Assembly: GCA_025618425.1 (NCBI GenBank)
Contig: CM046842.1
Span: 33,983,688 to 34,047,687, forward strand
Direction of reading: 5' to 3'
DNA from: Heliocidaris tuberculata
Lineage: Eukaryota; Echinodermata; Echinoidea; Camarodonta; Echinometridae
Length of the DNA stretch: 64,000 nt
Of this stretch, positions 10,439-21,430 are shown in pieces. The notes below the pieces were generated by a model. The model was not told where the DNA came from. It saw nothing but the letters and a program-made list of their open reading frames with translations, and did no database searches. The position numbers and the translations under genes were made by a program. Position 1 is the stretch's first letter. Each line of letters opens with the position of its first letter.

Positions 10439-12156
10439 CCAGTTGTTTTTGTTCCTTCCGTTTTGTTTTGTTTAGTTATGTACTTTTTCCTATTTTATTT
10501 GTGGGCTAAAGGATACCATACTTTTGTCACTGAACGATACCGTTTTTAACGTTTCAACGAAATTGCTTTTTTGGTAAGTCAGTTTAACTTTCTTTGATTC
10601 TTTTACATTATTAGTGTTTTCGTGGAAACGAAACATTACAGCTATTATAGTCTAGTCAAGGATTGTAATTCCGAACAGATTGTATTACAGAACGTGTAAA
10701 GTTAAGCGCCTAATATGGGTTTTCATACGCGTGGGATTACGCGTATGAAAACCACACTACTGTCACTGAAACAAAGGTTGTGTCTTTTTCCCATAGGTTT
10801 CACACGTTCGGAAATACAGTACCTTTTTCAAGGGACCAAAACGCCGCGTTGTTGGGAAGGGGTTCACTCGGAAGGGAATATCGTATTAAATCTACATTGT
10901 CTTTTTAAAATTCCATCAACTTCTTTTTCTGTAGGACTTTGAGCATTCATTATGTCAGTTTGACAGATATTCGTTTGATATTTAATTTGCTATCGTTGAT
11001 TTTCTGAAAAGTGTTTGGACACTGGATGGATCCACTTAATTTATCCAGTGAACAAGGTCCTCCCCACTCATAGCGACATTACTATACTTCGTGTGTAGAC
11101 TCTAGGCAGTCATCCACCTCGACACTTTCAAAACACCACTGCAGAAAAGTCACCAACATTCACTCATAATCGGCATTTAATTTACAAGAAACGTCACCAA
11201 CATATTCATGAAATACAATAAATTCAACTCACCGATGTTGGAAAAGATAATTCCGAAAATGAAATCTGTAATTTACTGTCACTTCTGGCGAAACGGGGTA
11301 TCGCAAGTTATGATGTACATTTCCTGATCGCCGCGAGCGCTGACATCTCCCGCTAAAAAATTCGGTCGTTAAAAGTTCGGTTCCTATCGCGCACACGTAA
11401 GTCCCGATTTTCCGTGTGTGCGATCGTAGAGATCGATGTGCACGCGATACCGAGTTTCGTTGTGGACAAAATTTTATTGGCCGATTTAGTCTAAAAACAT
11501 CGGCACCATGAAAACAACATGCGATCGCAAAAAAAATTGGCGGGGATTTCTTAGGTTTTGGACATGATTTTGACTTTGGATTTTGCTGGAAATATCAGAA
11601 GTTTTTCCTAACGGCCATTTACGGTAGGAAAGAGATTTTAAAGCGCTGAATTTGAAAGGAAGTATTTTAAATATTTATCTTACTTTTCCTCCCATACCTT
11701 AAGTACATGCGATAGAAAATGACTAGTATTTTTGCATTCGTCCCGCGTAGTGGTCAGTATGACCACTATACGTGGTGTGGTCCTCCCAAACCAATATGGT
11801 AATGCCAATGGTGAAAACACATAAGGGCAGCCCTCTACTGCTGTACTACTGCCAGCCACAGTAAACAAATGCAGATTTCCTCTCCCCACAGAGAGAGGGC
11901 AGCAGTACAGAAGGATCAATCAGTCTCAACAGAAAAACAGAATGAACACAAAATTTGATGCTTAAAATTCCACATTCCCTGAATCATTGGTTTAGCTGTT
12001 CACCAAACAAGAGGGACTTTCACAGACAACTTGCTGGTAAGTAATATCTTGAGTTTCACTATTTTGATCTGATATTTTGGCTGGATATATTACAGCAGGT
12101 TGGAGCTGCATAGTTTCAAGTGGGGCTGAGTGGTTCAGACACACGAGTGGATGGAT
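10431..12156. other. No gene recognised; two hairpins and a possible minus-strand donor
   Basis: A perfect 15-bp hairpin lies at 10718-10732/10739-10753 (ggttttcatacgcgt). A 12-bp one lies at 11386-11397/11413-11424. The minus strand reads CCAACATCG|GTGAGTT near 11240, a donor-like site that could end a non-coding exon. No coding frame supports it. Confidence 0.3.
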
Positions 12157-13335
12157 CTAGCTATACGAGCTCTGTGGCTTATCAATCTGGTACTGGCCAC
12201 AGAGCTATACAGCCCATGCCATATAGGCGCTCGGAGGCACCTGTAAACACAGAAATACTATGCCTCATAATCACCCATTCCCACGCACGGTGAACCTTGC
12301 AAACCACCCTCGGTGTTTGCTGTGGTGGTTCTGAACATATTCTAACGTAAAAGTAAAAAATCCAAGTACAGTAAAGAGAGTAAATTTCATAAAATTAGGC
12401 AGGGGTGACAGGATTCGACTTACCTTCCGCATGATCCCGTGAGAATGATATTAGCATGAGAAACGATGACCTCTTGCCGTAGCCGGCGCGGGGTCAGCAC
12501 AGAATGTGCTGTATATGATCGAAGAGCATGTTGTGTAATGCTGAGATGTTGTGACGGCAGATGCTAAATTTTACAGTGATAATTGCTTCATGATACCGCC
12601 ATCTACATTGTTCGAAAATATATGTAGCTACTGTATTGATGTCACTTTTTGCTCGACATCATTGTCTTTATATGACAGGAAATTTAGGAGGGCTGACTCG
12701 GGGGGCGTTGCTAGAATATTTTAACTAGGGGGGGGGGGGTGTCACACCGAAATTTGCCGACAAAAATGCTGCACCACTAATTTTCTCCACCCCACAACAA
12801 ATAATAAAAGAAAATCGCAGATGTAGAGATCTTGACCATTCTCGCAAGGGGGGTGGGGGGGGGGCTGACACTTATTGCCCGAATATCAACTTTTCAATTA
12901 TTTTTTTATTTTTTAATTTTTAATTTTTTTTTTTTTTTTTGGGGGGGGGTATCTTTTGGTAGTGAAAATAAATGCAAAGAAGTTACAGACATAATTTACA
13001 TAATTATCCGGGAACCTGCCCAAATATGTGGATACTAATTCTGGCACCTCGCTGCCCGAGTGGGATTTGCCCAAATGTCAGAACTTTCAGAACCCTCCGG
13101 GAGGGGGGGGGGGGGGGGGACTGCAGCCCGTTGTCGAAACGGGATGCCTTTTTTTGCCACTTTTTTCATTCTTTTTCTTTTCTTTCTGTTTTTGTTTCGC
13201 TTTTTCTGATTCATCTTAAATTGAAAAGACCTCAAAAACAACGTCTTGCAGACATCAAAGGTTGTTCTTATAATTATACTCATTGGCAGTAGATTCATGA
13301 AATACGAAAATAAGATAATACATTAAATCAGCAAC

Positions 13336-13615
13336 TGAAAAAGAAGAGAGAGAGCGAGGGAGAGAGAGAGAGAGAAAGAAAGAGAGGGAGAGAGAGAGAG
13401 AGAAAGAATAAGAGAGATTGTTTGAGAGACAGCAAAAGAGAGAGAGAGAGATTAAAAGAGAGAGGATAGAGAGAGAAAGAGAAGGGGGTGCTGATGGAGA
13501 GAGAGAGCTCGGATTGGTAGAGAGATTTATATGAGAGAGAGAGAGAGAGAATGTGAGAAATAGAGAGAGAATGAGAGAGAGAGAGAGAGAGAGAGAGAGG
13601 GCCTATAGAGAGAGA
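13336..13615. repeat. Interrupted (GA)n microsatellite
   Basis: About 280 bp of gagaga tracts with short interruptions inside the loop of the 4.4-kb foldback. Confidence 0.9.
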
Positions 13616-13778
13616 CCAAAATGGGCATACAAATAACAATTTTCATGAAGAACAGACTATATTAGGCTAATCATATTAAGATGATGCCTGCATGGATTGT
13701 CCCATCCAGGAGTTATATCATGAATACCCCAACAATTAAGTTTGACTAAAATTTAATGTATGTCATTGTTTGTCATTA

Positions 13779-14112
13779 TGATTCTAGGAAAACTATCCCC
13801 TGGAAAACTACCCACCAGAAAATTACCCCCTTGACAACTACCCCCAGGACAATTACCCCCGGGACAATTACCCCCAGACAATTACCCCCAGACAATTACC
13901 CCCCCCCCCCCTCCCCCCCGGAACAAAATTTTAGCACCCTCGCATGGACAACTACACCAGAATCCGGGGTAGTTGTCTGGGGGGTAATTGTCCAGGGGGT
14001 AGCTGTCCTGGGGGTAGTTGCTCAGGGGGTGGGGGTAATTGTCCTGGGGGTAATTGTCCTAGCAGGGTAGTCGTCCAGGGGGTGGTTGTCCGAGGGTAGT
14101 TGTCCGGATACG
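13779..14112. repeat. Inverted arrays of an ACAACTACCCC-type minisatellite
   Basis: The left half carries about nine copies of a 12-16 bp unit (acaattacccccag and variants). The right half carries about nine copies of the reverse complement (gggggtaattgtcc). The two meet around a C-rich centre at 13898-13925. The same outer ends (gattctagga ... tagttgtccggata) bound a smaller version at 20905-21033. Confidence 0.8.
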
Positions 14113-14148
14113 GTCATTTATATCGATAAGGGAATTGTTATTATTTAT

Positions 14149-14729
14149 TAAAGGGCAATCCAACCTTGACAATAAGATGATTTGTGTGAAAGCAGAAAAA
14201 TAAGAAAAACAGGATGGTGAAAGTTTGAAAGAAATCAGATAAGGAATAAGAAAGTTATGGATGTTTGAAAAATGAGATCACTACATCTATGCGAATCTCA
14301 AATTGGCAATTTGGTGAGTCAATTGTGACATTTTTGTGGACAACTCTCCCATTTGTCGTACACAAAAATATCATTAATTTGCGGTTTTCTTCGAGGCGCT
14401 TTTACCCTCGGGGCAGTACTAAAAATATATTGGAGATAGCATATTGTTATAGGTCCTCATGAACGAAAAGATCCTCCTGAGTAATGCATTTTGAAAAAAG
14501 TGACATTTTAGTCATTTTGTGTGTTAGAGCGAATGGGGGAGTTGTCCACAGTGACATTACCTATTCGGCCAATTTGAAATTCCCATATGCATAGTGATTA
14601 CAACTTTCAAAAATTTATAGCTTTCTTATTAATACTTGTCCGATTTCGTTCAAACTTTCACCAATCTGCTTCTCTGATTTTTCCTCTTTCTTTCAAAGCA
14701 ACTTGCTATAAAGGTTGGATTTCCCTAAC
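14149..14729. mobile_element. ~580-bp palindromic element, copy 1
   Basis: The ends taaagggcaatccaacctt and aaggttggatttcccta are inverted. The interior is partly self-complementary (caaattggcaatttg and caaatttgaaattccc regions). A second copy in opposite orientation lies at 43711-44300 and appears highly similar. No coding capacity. Confidence 0.75.
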
Positions 14730-14971
14730 AAATGTGTAATGCATCAGCTGAACTACAGTGCCTTCTCCTTGTCAGGACCTGTTCTGTCCTGTTATGACAA
14801 AACACAAATAGAGACAGAGGGAGAAAATAAGAAAAAAAATAAATGAAAAAGAAGGAGAAGAAGAAGTAGAGAGAGAGAGAGACATTGATAGAGAAATTGT
14901 ATGAGAGAATGAGAGAAAGTGAGAGAGGGAAAATTATTTTTTAAAAGAATAAAATGAGATGCATGTGTGTG

Positions 14972-14972
<1 letters not shown>

Positions 14973-15008
<36 letters not shown>

Positions 15009-15184
15009 AATTCAGTTTTTACAGACTTGTAGCAAAATATGATTATTTACGTCTGGGACGTTTCCTTTAACGTCACCAACCGAAAGACGTGACTGAGATT
15101 CGAACCCTGGGTCCGACCATTGTACGTAGGCGAACACAAAGAGCTGCCCCCAGACGTTACAGCTAGACCATCTGCTGATTCCTA
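14973..15184 (-). mobile_element. SINE with tRNA-like head, copy 1
   Basis: On the minus strand the head reads gcagatggtctagctgtaac (A-box-like) and, 53 nt on, ggttcgaatctcag (B-box). It is followed by a tail gacgttaaagg ... gacgtaaataatcata ... gtctgtaaaaactgaattac and a (CA)n end. The tail matches the SINE at 21861-22050, but the head does not. Pol III promoter boxes and the simple-repeat end support a SINE. Confidence 0.7.
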
Positions 15185-16560
15185 AATGATTAATGAAGGT
15201 AGTATTAAAACAAAAAAAAGAGAGGATTGAGAGGATTGAAAAGGAGAAGATAAAAATAGTAGACATTGTTTTCAAGAAAAGAGTCGGCCCAGCGGCGTCG
15301 CTAGAGGGTGTGTGTGTGCGCGTGCGCGCGCGTGTGTGTGTGTTTTTTTTTTGTGGGGGGAGGAGGTTTCACACCCTCCGACACAAAATTGCTGTCAGAA
15401 AATGCACCACCTCTGTCGGCCAAAAAAAAAAAAAGGGGGAGGGGGAAGGTAAAGGACAAGAAAAGAGATAGGAGAAGGGGCGAAAAAAGAAAAGAAAAGG
15501 GAAATGAAAACAAAAACAGAAAGAAAAGAAAAAGAATGAAAATAGTGACAAAAAAAAGGCATCCCGCTTCGACAACGGGCTGCACCCCCCCCCCCCCCCC
15601 CCCCTCCCGGAGGGTTCTGAAAGTTCTGACATTTGGGTAAATCCCACTCGGGCAGCGAGGTGCCAGAATTAGTATCCACATATTTGGGCAGGTTCCCGGA
15701 TAATTATGTAAATTATGTCTGTAACTTCTTTGCATTTATTTTCACTACCAAAAGATACCCCCCCCCAAAAAAAAAAAAAAATTAAAAATTAAAAAATAAA
15801 AAAATAATTGAAAAGTTGATATTCGGGCAAAAAGTGTCAGCCCCCCCCCCCCCACCCCCCTTGCGAGAATGGTCAAGATCTCTACATCTGCGATTTTCTT
15901 TTATTATTTGTTGTGGGGTGGAGAAAATTAGTGGTGCAGCATTTTTGTCGGCAAATTTCGGTGTGACACCCCCCCCCCCCCCTAGTTAAAATATTCTAGC
16001 AACGCCCCCCGAGTCAGCCCTCCTAAATTTCCTGTCATATAAAGACAATGATGTCGAGCAAAAAGTGACATCAATACAGTAGCTACATATATTTTCGAAC
16101 AATGTAGATGGCGGTATCATGAAGCAATTATCACTGTAAAATTTAGCATCTACCGTCACAACATCTCAGCATTACACAACATGCTCTTCGATCATATACA
16201 GCACATTCTGTGCTGACCCCGCGCCGGCTACGGCAAGAGGTCATCGTTTCTCATGCTAATATCATTCTCACGGGATCATGCGGAAGGTAAGTCGAATCCT
16301 GTCACCCCTGCCTAATTTTATGAAATTTACTCTCTTTACTGTACTTGGATTTTTTACTTTTACGTTAGAATATGTTCAGAACCACCACAGCAAACACCGA
16401 GGGTGGTTTGCAAGGTTCACCGTGCGTGGGAATGGGTGATTATGAGGCATAGTATTTCTGTGTTTACAGGTGCCTCCGAGCGCCTATATGGCATGGGCTG
16501 TATAGCTCTGTGGCCAGTACCAGATTGATAAGCCACAGAGCTCGTATAGCTAGGATGGAT

Positions 16561-17174
16561 CTACTACCATAATAGTTAGATCTATATCTCAAAAGGTATA
16601 TTTTTTAGACTAGCTTTTAGTTTTATAACACATGGCATAAAATTATGATGATAGCCCACACACAGTGGGAGTCAGTTCGGTCTCACTTTAACCTAATTTT
16701 CCACAGGCGTGTGTTACAAATTCCCATTATTGCCTATTGGGTGATTAAGTATTCAGAATCAGACTGCTCTAGGAGGTTATACCCCCCCCCCCCCCAAGAC
16801 AGGCTCATCCTTTGAAAAGGATGAGACTGCTGACATTCTACTTCCTGATCAATGGTGTTGATTTGTTTGTGATGGGGGGGGGGGGGGGAGATCGTCGATA
16901 TTTCCTCTTTTGCTTAAGGTGGCACATAAAATAGTATTATGATCAGCATCAGGAGTGTCGATTGTGTGGAGGGGGGAGGGGGAGGGGCTTTAACGGGTTC
17001 TAAAAAGGGGGATCATCATGACGTACATTGTTGATATAAACACATGTACATGAACGAATTCCAGTTATGTCTATATTATGCGAGCACGAAGCGCGAGCTG
17101 AAAATTTCTCAAGAGTAGTGACCTGAAACGGAGTAATATTGAAGCCTTATGTGAGCGCAAAACGGGGGTAGTCT
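16561..17174. other. No gene; poly-C/G tracts and gcgcgaagcgcgagctg-type repeat
   Basis: From about 17000 a block (aaaagggggatcatcatgac ... gagcacgaagcgcgagctga) recurs at 17595-17775 on the far side of the TTAA MITE. A short hairpin (ctcatccttt/aaaggatgag) is at 16804-16826. Confidence 0.5.
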
Positions 17175-17590
17175 TTAACCCTTTCAAGACTATTGACCAC
17201 ATTTTGTGGTTTGGCTCAATAACTTTTGATCCAGAGCTCTAAAAAATATACCAGATGCACGAGTAGAAAGAGCAAAATTTTCTGCACACACTATGACCAT
17301 TTTTATTGCATGACCATATTGCGTTTGATGCCAGGAATTTTAAAAACAAGAATAAGCTTTGAGATCCTTAAATTGGCAACACATTGAGAGGTTTAAAATC
17401 ATTGTTTTTCATCAAAATTGGCAATTTCTTTCAACTATTCAACAAATTTCTAACCATGTATATTGTTTTCAAAGACACTACACCTTATTTGAACCACGTA
17501 GCACTAACAGAAAAATATTATTGTTGCCAATTTGAAGAACAAAATGTGATCAATTTAGCCCTTAAATAATCCCTGTCCTGAAAGGGTTAA
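17175..17590. mobile_element. TTAA-ended MITE, copy 1
   Basis: The element starts TTAACCCTTTCAAGAC and ends GTCCTGAAAGGGTTAA, 416 bp in all. Other copies are at 22657-23080, 24981-25396 and 39303-39690. TTAA targets with CCC...GGG ends are the hallmark of piggyBac-derived MITEs, so that origin is inferred. It separates two halves of a local duplication. Confidence 0.8.
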
Positions 17591-18218
17591 CAGGTTCTAA
17601 AAGGGGGGACCATCATGACGTAATATAATCATACACACATGCACATAATTATGAACGAACTTCAGTCAGGCCTATATTATCCGGGCGCAAGACGCGAGCT
17701 GAAATTTTTTTCAAAAATAGTGACTTGAAACTGGGTATTTGTAGCTTTACGCAAGCGCGAAGCGCGAGCTGATTTTGTTGTTGTTGTTTTAAATATAGCG
17801 AGTTACTTGAAAAGACGGCATTTGTAGCCCCTGAAGAAAGGGGAAGTGTGTTTATTATAACCACTGTTCCAATTTCCTGAAGTCGTTATTACCATCATCG
17901 AAGATAAACCAAGATATTATAAAGTGTAAAAGACTCTTCCATTTGATATATTAATTATTTTGTTCACACATCCATCAAGACCATCATGGATTATTGGGGG
18001 TGGGGAGTGGGAGGCAAAATGGTACATGTACTTTTTGCCCTCAGTTTTACTCATTAGGGGGCAACTGTCTCCCGGGATCGGCGCCCCTGATATGTAATCG
18101 ATTTGAATGGGTAGTCCTTACCTGGAATAGCCTCTTCAATCGTCTAGTTTGCAGTATACAGAAAATAGGCCCTATATATCATAGAATAAAAAAAAGCTTG
18201 TGAAATAAGTTAATGTAT
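17591..18218. other. No gene; second copy of the gcgcgaagcgcgagctg block
   Basis: 17595-17775 repeats 17005-17160. The remainder, including a 69-codon frame at 17994, looks non-coding. Confidence 0.4.
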
Positions 18219-18219
18219 A

Positions 18220-18398
18220 TACAGGTAACTCTGCCTAAGTTGAATCTCTTGGGACCACAGAAATCTGTTCGACTTTGGCGAAATTCGACTTAGAAGAGGT
18301 AAAAAACACATGTTTTGCTCATTCTGTTCTGAAAAATTGTTTCGACTAAGGCGATTATTCGACTTATGGAAGGTCGACTTATGCAGAGTTAACTGTAT
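18220..18398. mobile_element. GTCGACTTA-family MITE, copy 1
   Basis: The ends acaggtaactctgcctaag and cttatgcagagttaactgt are inverted. The interior repeats ttcgacttagaag and attcgacttatgg. Related copies are at 29804-29966 and 37624-37800. Confidence 0.8.
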
Positions 18399-18689
18399 TA
18401 TTTAAATAGTGAATATTATGCGAGGTTAGAATGTCTGAGCGTCTTGTTAGACGAAGTTTCTTCAAAATTCGACTTAGATGTCTAACACTCAGTAGAATTT
18501 TATGTTTTGATAACAAAAAGTACAAAATTTCTTTCTGGGAGAATCCCAACTCAAAACAGAGACGGACAAGGACTTCCCGTCTTCCTCTAGCGTTTATATT
18601 TATAAGAGACCATGTTTTCGGTAAATCCTTAGACTATAAAGTTGATATTAAAATACAGTGGGCATGCGTGCGCATAATTTAGTAACACG

Positions 18690-18842
18690 TATCGCACGGA
18701 ATAATTTGTACGTACGTACGGTACGAGATAATATTCCGTACGTACACAATAAATTATTGCGTACGTACGGAATAATTTATTGCGTACGTACGGAATATTA
18801 TCTCGTACATACGGAATAATATCTCGTACGTACGGAATAATT
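18690..18842. repeat. Palindromic minisatellite of CGTACGTACGGAATAAT units
   Basis: About seven units of 16-20 bp occur in both orientations (gtacgtacggaataat and attattccgtacgtac), so the stretch folds on itself in several registers. It is rich in CpG and TACGTA. Confidence 0.8.
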
Positions 18843-19319
18843 TTTTTTTTTTTTGGTTCGCAAAAATGGCATGTTTGGGGCTCTGTACCATTTACACTAC
18901 AGGAAGCCAGGTTTTCTAATACGGCATTCTAATTGAGCCGATTTGGCACGTTATGAAAAATGCCCTGGAAAATCACTTTCCCGTTAACTCCCGCCTTCGA
19001 CAGGTTCTTCACCATAGCGTCTCCTCCTAGGGAAACTTTTGGCAACTTTGTGTAAATTTCTTACTAAAATTCCGCCCCGCAAGGAACCAAAATAAGCATG
19101 AAAATTTTTTGAGAACTCACCAGTGTTTGTGTGTCCGTGGATCCTCTTGTAATACAGATTCAAGATGGCGGCTGCGTGCGATGGTGTGCGCGCTGTCGGC
19201 GATGCAACCATAATCGAAACTATACGATGTGGTGCAGTGGTGGAGATGTCTGACGAATGCTAAACAAAAAGTCAACGTAGATGGCACTAAGCCAGTTGAG
19301 ACCTCAACATTAAGCATTC
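18843..19319. other. CpG-richer patch with YY1-like motif; possible promoter or exon
   Basis: On the plus strand caagatggcggctgcg lies at 19159-19174. On the minus strand GTTGCATCGCCGACAG continues to a donor-like AACACTG|GTGAGTTC near 19126-19120. A minus frame at 19211-18984 and a 33-codon plus frame from 19164 both cross it. No homology is recognised. Confidence 0.25.
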
Positions 19320-20067
19320 ATGGAAATTGGAAGCAGCACTTACTAGGATTAAACTTCATCAACCATACATGTACATGTATGTCCTGCCATTCTTCAAGCA
19401 GCTTTAGGTCACTTTGAAGCACGCTTGTTTGTTGATCAGCCGATCAGGTGTATACAGGATGCAGTCATCCGCGAACAGCCTTGTTTGGCAGGTTACATGT
19501 ATGTTCCTTGGCCGGTCGTTGATATAGAGGAGAAACCATAGAGGGCCGGTCACTGTCCCTTGGGGTACGCCGGATGACACAGGCGCAGAAGAGAAGGTCC
19601 GGCCATTGATGATCACCTGCTGAGACCGCCCACTAAGAAAGTTCTCCACCCAAGCTGCAATTTGGCCATGCAGCCCATAATACTTCAGTTTGGTGATTAG
19701 TCTTTTATGAGGGACTTTATCAAACGCCTTCGTAAAGTCAAGAAGAGCTACATCGACCAACTTGCTTCTAAAGCTCTTTGCTAATTTCATGGATTGTGAG
19801 AATAAGTTGCGTTTCTGTGGATTTCCTGGCTCTAAAACCATGTTGATTGTCAGATAAACTATCTTGACTCTCCAGGTGTTTCATTACATGACTACATGTA
19901 TGAATGATGTGCTCCATCACTTTGCAAATGACAGACGTAAGCGACACTGGTCGATAATTGACTGCATCCTTACGGTTCCCCTTCTTAAAAATGGCAGCAA
20001 CATTAGCATTCTTCCAACCCTTGAGGACAATTCCAGAATTTATGGATGACTGAAACAGGTCTTGCAA
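19320..20067 (-). pseudogene. Non-LTR retrotransposon reverse transcriptase, frameshifted and 5' truncated
   Basis: The minus strand encodes, in order, NYRPVSLTSVICKVMEHI and DNQHGFRARKSTETQLI (frame 1, 20067-19768). Frame 2 (19800-19404) follows with DFTKAFDKVPHKRLITKL, GVPQGTVTGPLWFLLYIND and the catalytic FADD. Frame 3 (about 19430-19330) has LQSDLKLLEEWQD and MKFNPSKC. These are the palm and thumb blocks of a non-LTR reverse transcriptase. Two frameshifts, and truncation at a foldback element just beyond 20067, make it inactive. Motif preservation suggests it is younger than fragments A and B. Confidence 0.9.
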
Positions 20068-20077
20068 GGGTGATGAT

Positions 20078-20475
20078 AAAACACACTACTTTTCCTTCTT
20101 CACCCTTATCCCCCCTCAAGCATTACAAACCCCCTCTTCACTGCTTTAAAGCGCGCAAAAGAAAACCCCTTTTCCCACCTTCTGGGCTAACAATATTAGA
20201 AATTGTTAATCTTGAAAGTTCATAACTCGTATATACCAGCACCCAAAACCAACATTTTGCTTTAGAAAACGCATATATGGAAAACTTTGGTTTGGGTACA
20301 ATAAGGTGCTACTGTAGGAGTTTTAAATTTTCAAGATTAAACATTGAACTATTATCGTTTTGGCCCGGAGGGCGGGAAAAGGGGTTTTCTTTTGGGGGCT
20401 TTTAAGCAGCGAAGTGGGGATTTGAAATGCTTGAGGGGGGATTAGAGTGAAGAGGAAAAAGTAGGAATGCTAAAA
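20078..20475. mobile_element. Foldback MITE with ~120-bp arms abutting the reverse-transcriptase relic
   Basis: The left arm (ctacttttccttcttcaccc, then aagaaaaccccttttcccac near 20160) is the reverse complement of the right arm (gggaaaaggggttttctttt near 20374, then gaagaggaaaaagtag). The loop is AT-rich and also partly inverted (attgttaatcttgaaa/ttttcaagattaaac). It sits exactly where the retrotransposon reading stops. Confidence 0.75.
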
Positions 20476-20904
20476 GAATGCATTTTTTTTAACAGAATAA
20501 AGCGATATTTTAGATATCACTAACGTTCAAATATTTTAATGTATATACCCCCAAAGTTTGAGTATATTTATTGATACCCCAAAGTTTGGGTATTATATAT
20601 ATTTAACCGTTTGTCGTATCTCAAATATTGGTTTATTCCGTTAAAACACACTATTTCTTGCATTGTGAAAAATGGAAGAGTTAAACTAGTTCTAGTGCAG
20701 CTACATGTACATGTGGCTGCGGACAAGAGCACAGGTCTGGAAACATACTGGGCACTGTCGATACATGTACATGTGGTGCATGTAGGACTAGTTACTTTTA
20801 AGTTAAAGATAAATTTGAGTTCTGGTCATGAGATTGAATTGTTCAAGAAATTGTCAAAACGCAATTCGGAAAGGTTGAAATAAGAATTGGTGTATGCTGT
20901 AAGG
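20476..20904. other. No gene recognised
   Basis: AT-rich with a local repeat cccaaagtttgggtat/cccaaagtttgagtat near 20550-20595 and two catgtacatgtgg strings. Nothing coding is evident. Confidence 0.35.
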
Positions 20905-21033
20905 GATTCTAGGACAACTACCCCCTGGAAAACTACCACTTGGACAACTACCCCAGAATCCGGGGGGTAGTTGTCCTTGCTCTCGGGGGGGAGGGGGGGA
21001 GGGGGGAGGGGGGGGTAGTTGTCCGGATACAGC
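20905..21033. repeat. Small inverted element with ACAACTACCCC/GGGGTAGTTGT units
   Basis: The left units acaactaccccctgg, aactaccacttgg and caactaccccag face right units ggggggtagttgtcc. The ends match those of 13779-14112. The interior is G-rich (gggggggaggggggga), a strong quadruplex-forming pattern. Confidence 0.75.
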
Positions 21034-21415
21034 TGTAAGGTTTTGGAATCACCAAGATGATAAGAAATTTACTCAATCCTGCTGAGAGTCACATGCACTA
21101 CACACAGAAATGTTTATATGGGACTACACACAAATGTTCGGCCCGGACATTTCATTTGAAACATTGAAACATTTGTATTGAAATTATACATGAAATTATG
21201 TTTTTGAGCAAAATTCTACGAAATGTTGAGCAACTCCAGAACCGCATGCCCGATCATCGCACATTTGGTCTCAAAAGATGCGTGAGATTTGAAAGAAAAA
21301 AGTCATGAAACGCCGTGAGAAACGTCTGGGGGGCGGGGTGGTGGATTCCACCGGCCCTTTTAGGGTTAAGTTTTAGTGTGTAATGCTTTCTCATCACTGA
21401 CCTAATTTTATGCAG
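21034..21415 (-). repeat. Dispersed ~350-bp repeat (tggaatcaccaag...), relic
   Basis: aaggttttggaatcaccaag and gtcacatgcactacacacag match the family seen at 38180-38480 (same orientation) and 31859-32225 and 44301-44600 (opposite orientation). It lies immediately upstream of the SLC46 start and may overlap its promoter. No TATA box is evident. Confidence 0.55.
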
Positions 21416-21430
21416 AATAAGTCGCCATTG

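Larger units (their letters stand above)
12157..16553. mobile_element. 4.4-kb foldback element with ~1.05-kb near-identical arms
   Basis: The left arm (12157 to about 13205) is the reverse complement of the right arm (about 15489-16553). Only scattered differences are visible outside homopolymer runs. Both ends read ctagctatacgagctc and are flanked by GATGGAT at 12150-12156 and 16554-16560, a likely 7-bp target duplication. The 2.3-kb loop holds a GA microsatellite, an inverted TACCCC-type array, a 581-bp palindromic repeat and a SINE. There is no transposase frame in arms or loop, so it is non-autonomous. Confidence 0.85.

Noticed and set aside
13328..13639. 103-codon S/L-rich ORF
   Set aside because: A direct translation of a GA/TC microsatellite.
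15060..15184. Possible tRNA gene from the B-box ggttcgaatc
   Set aside because: No acceptor stem or cloverleaf of normal length can be drawn, and the downstream tail is shared with another SINE.
15301..15735. 144-codon minus-strand ORF
   Set aside because: It spans poly-C and purine-rich sequence in the foldback arm; no protein-like composition.
19768..20067. Reverse-transcriptase ORF considered as an active retrotransposon
   Set aside because: Two frameshifts, 5' truncation and no endonuclease domain.
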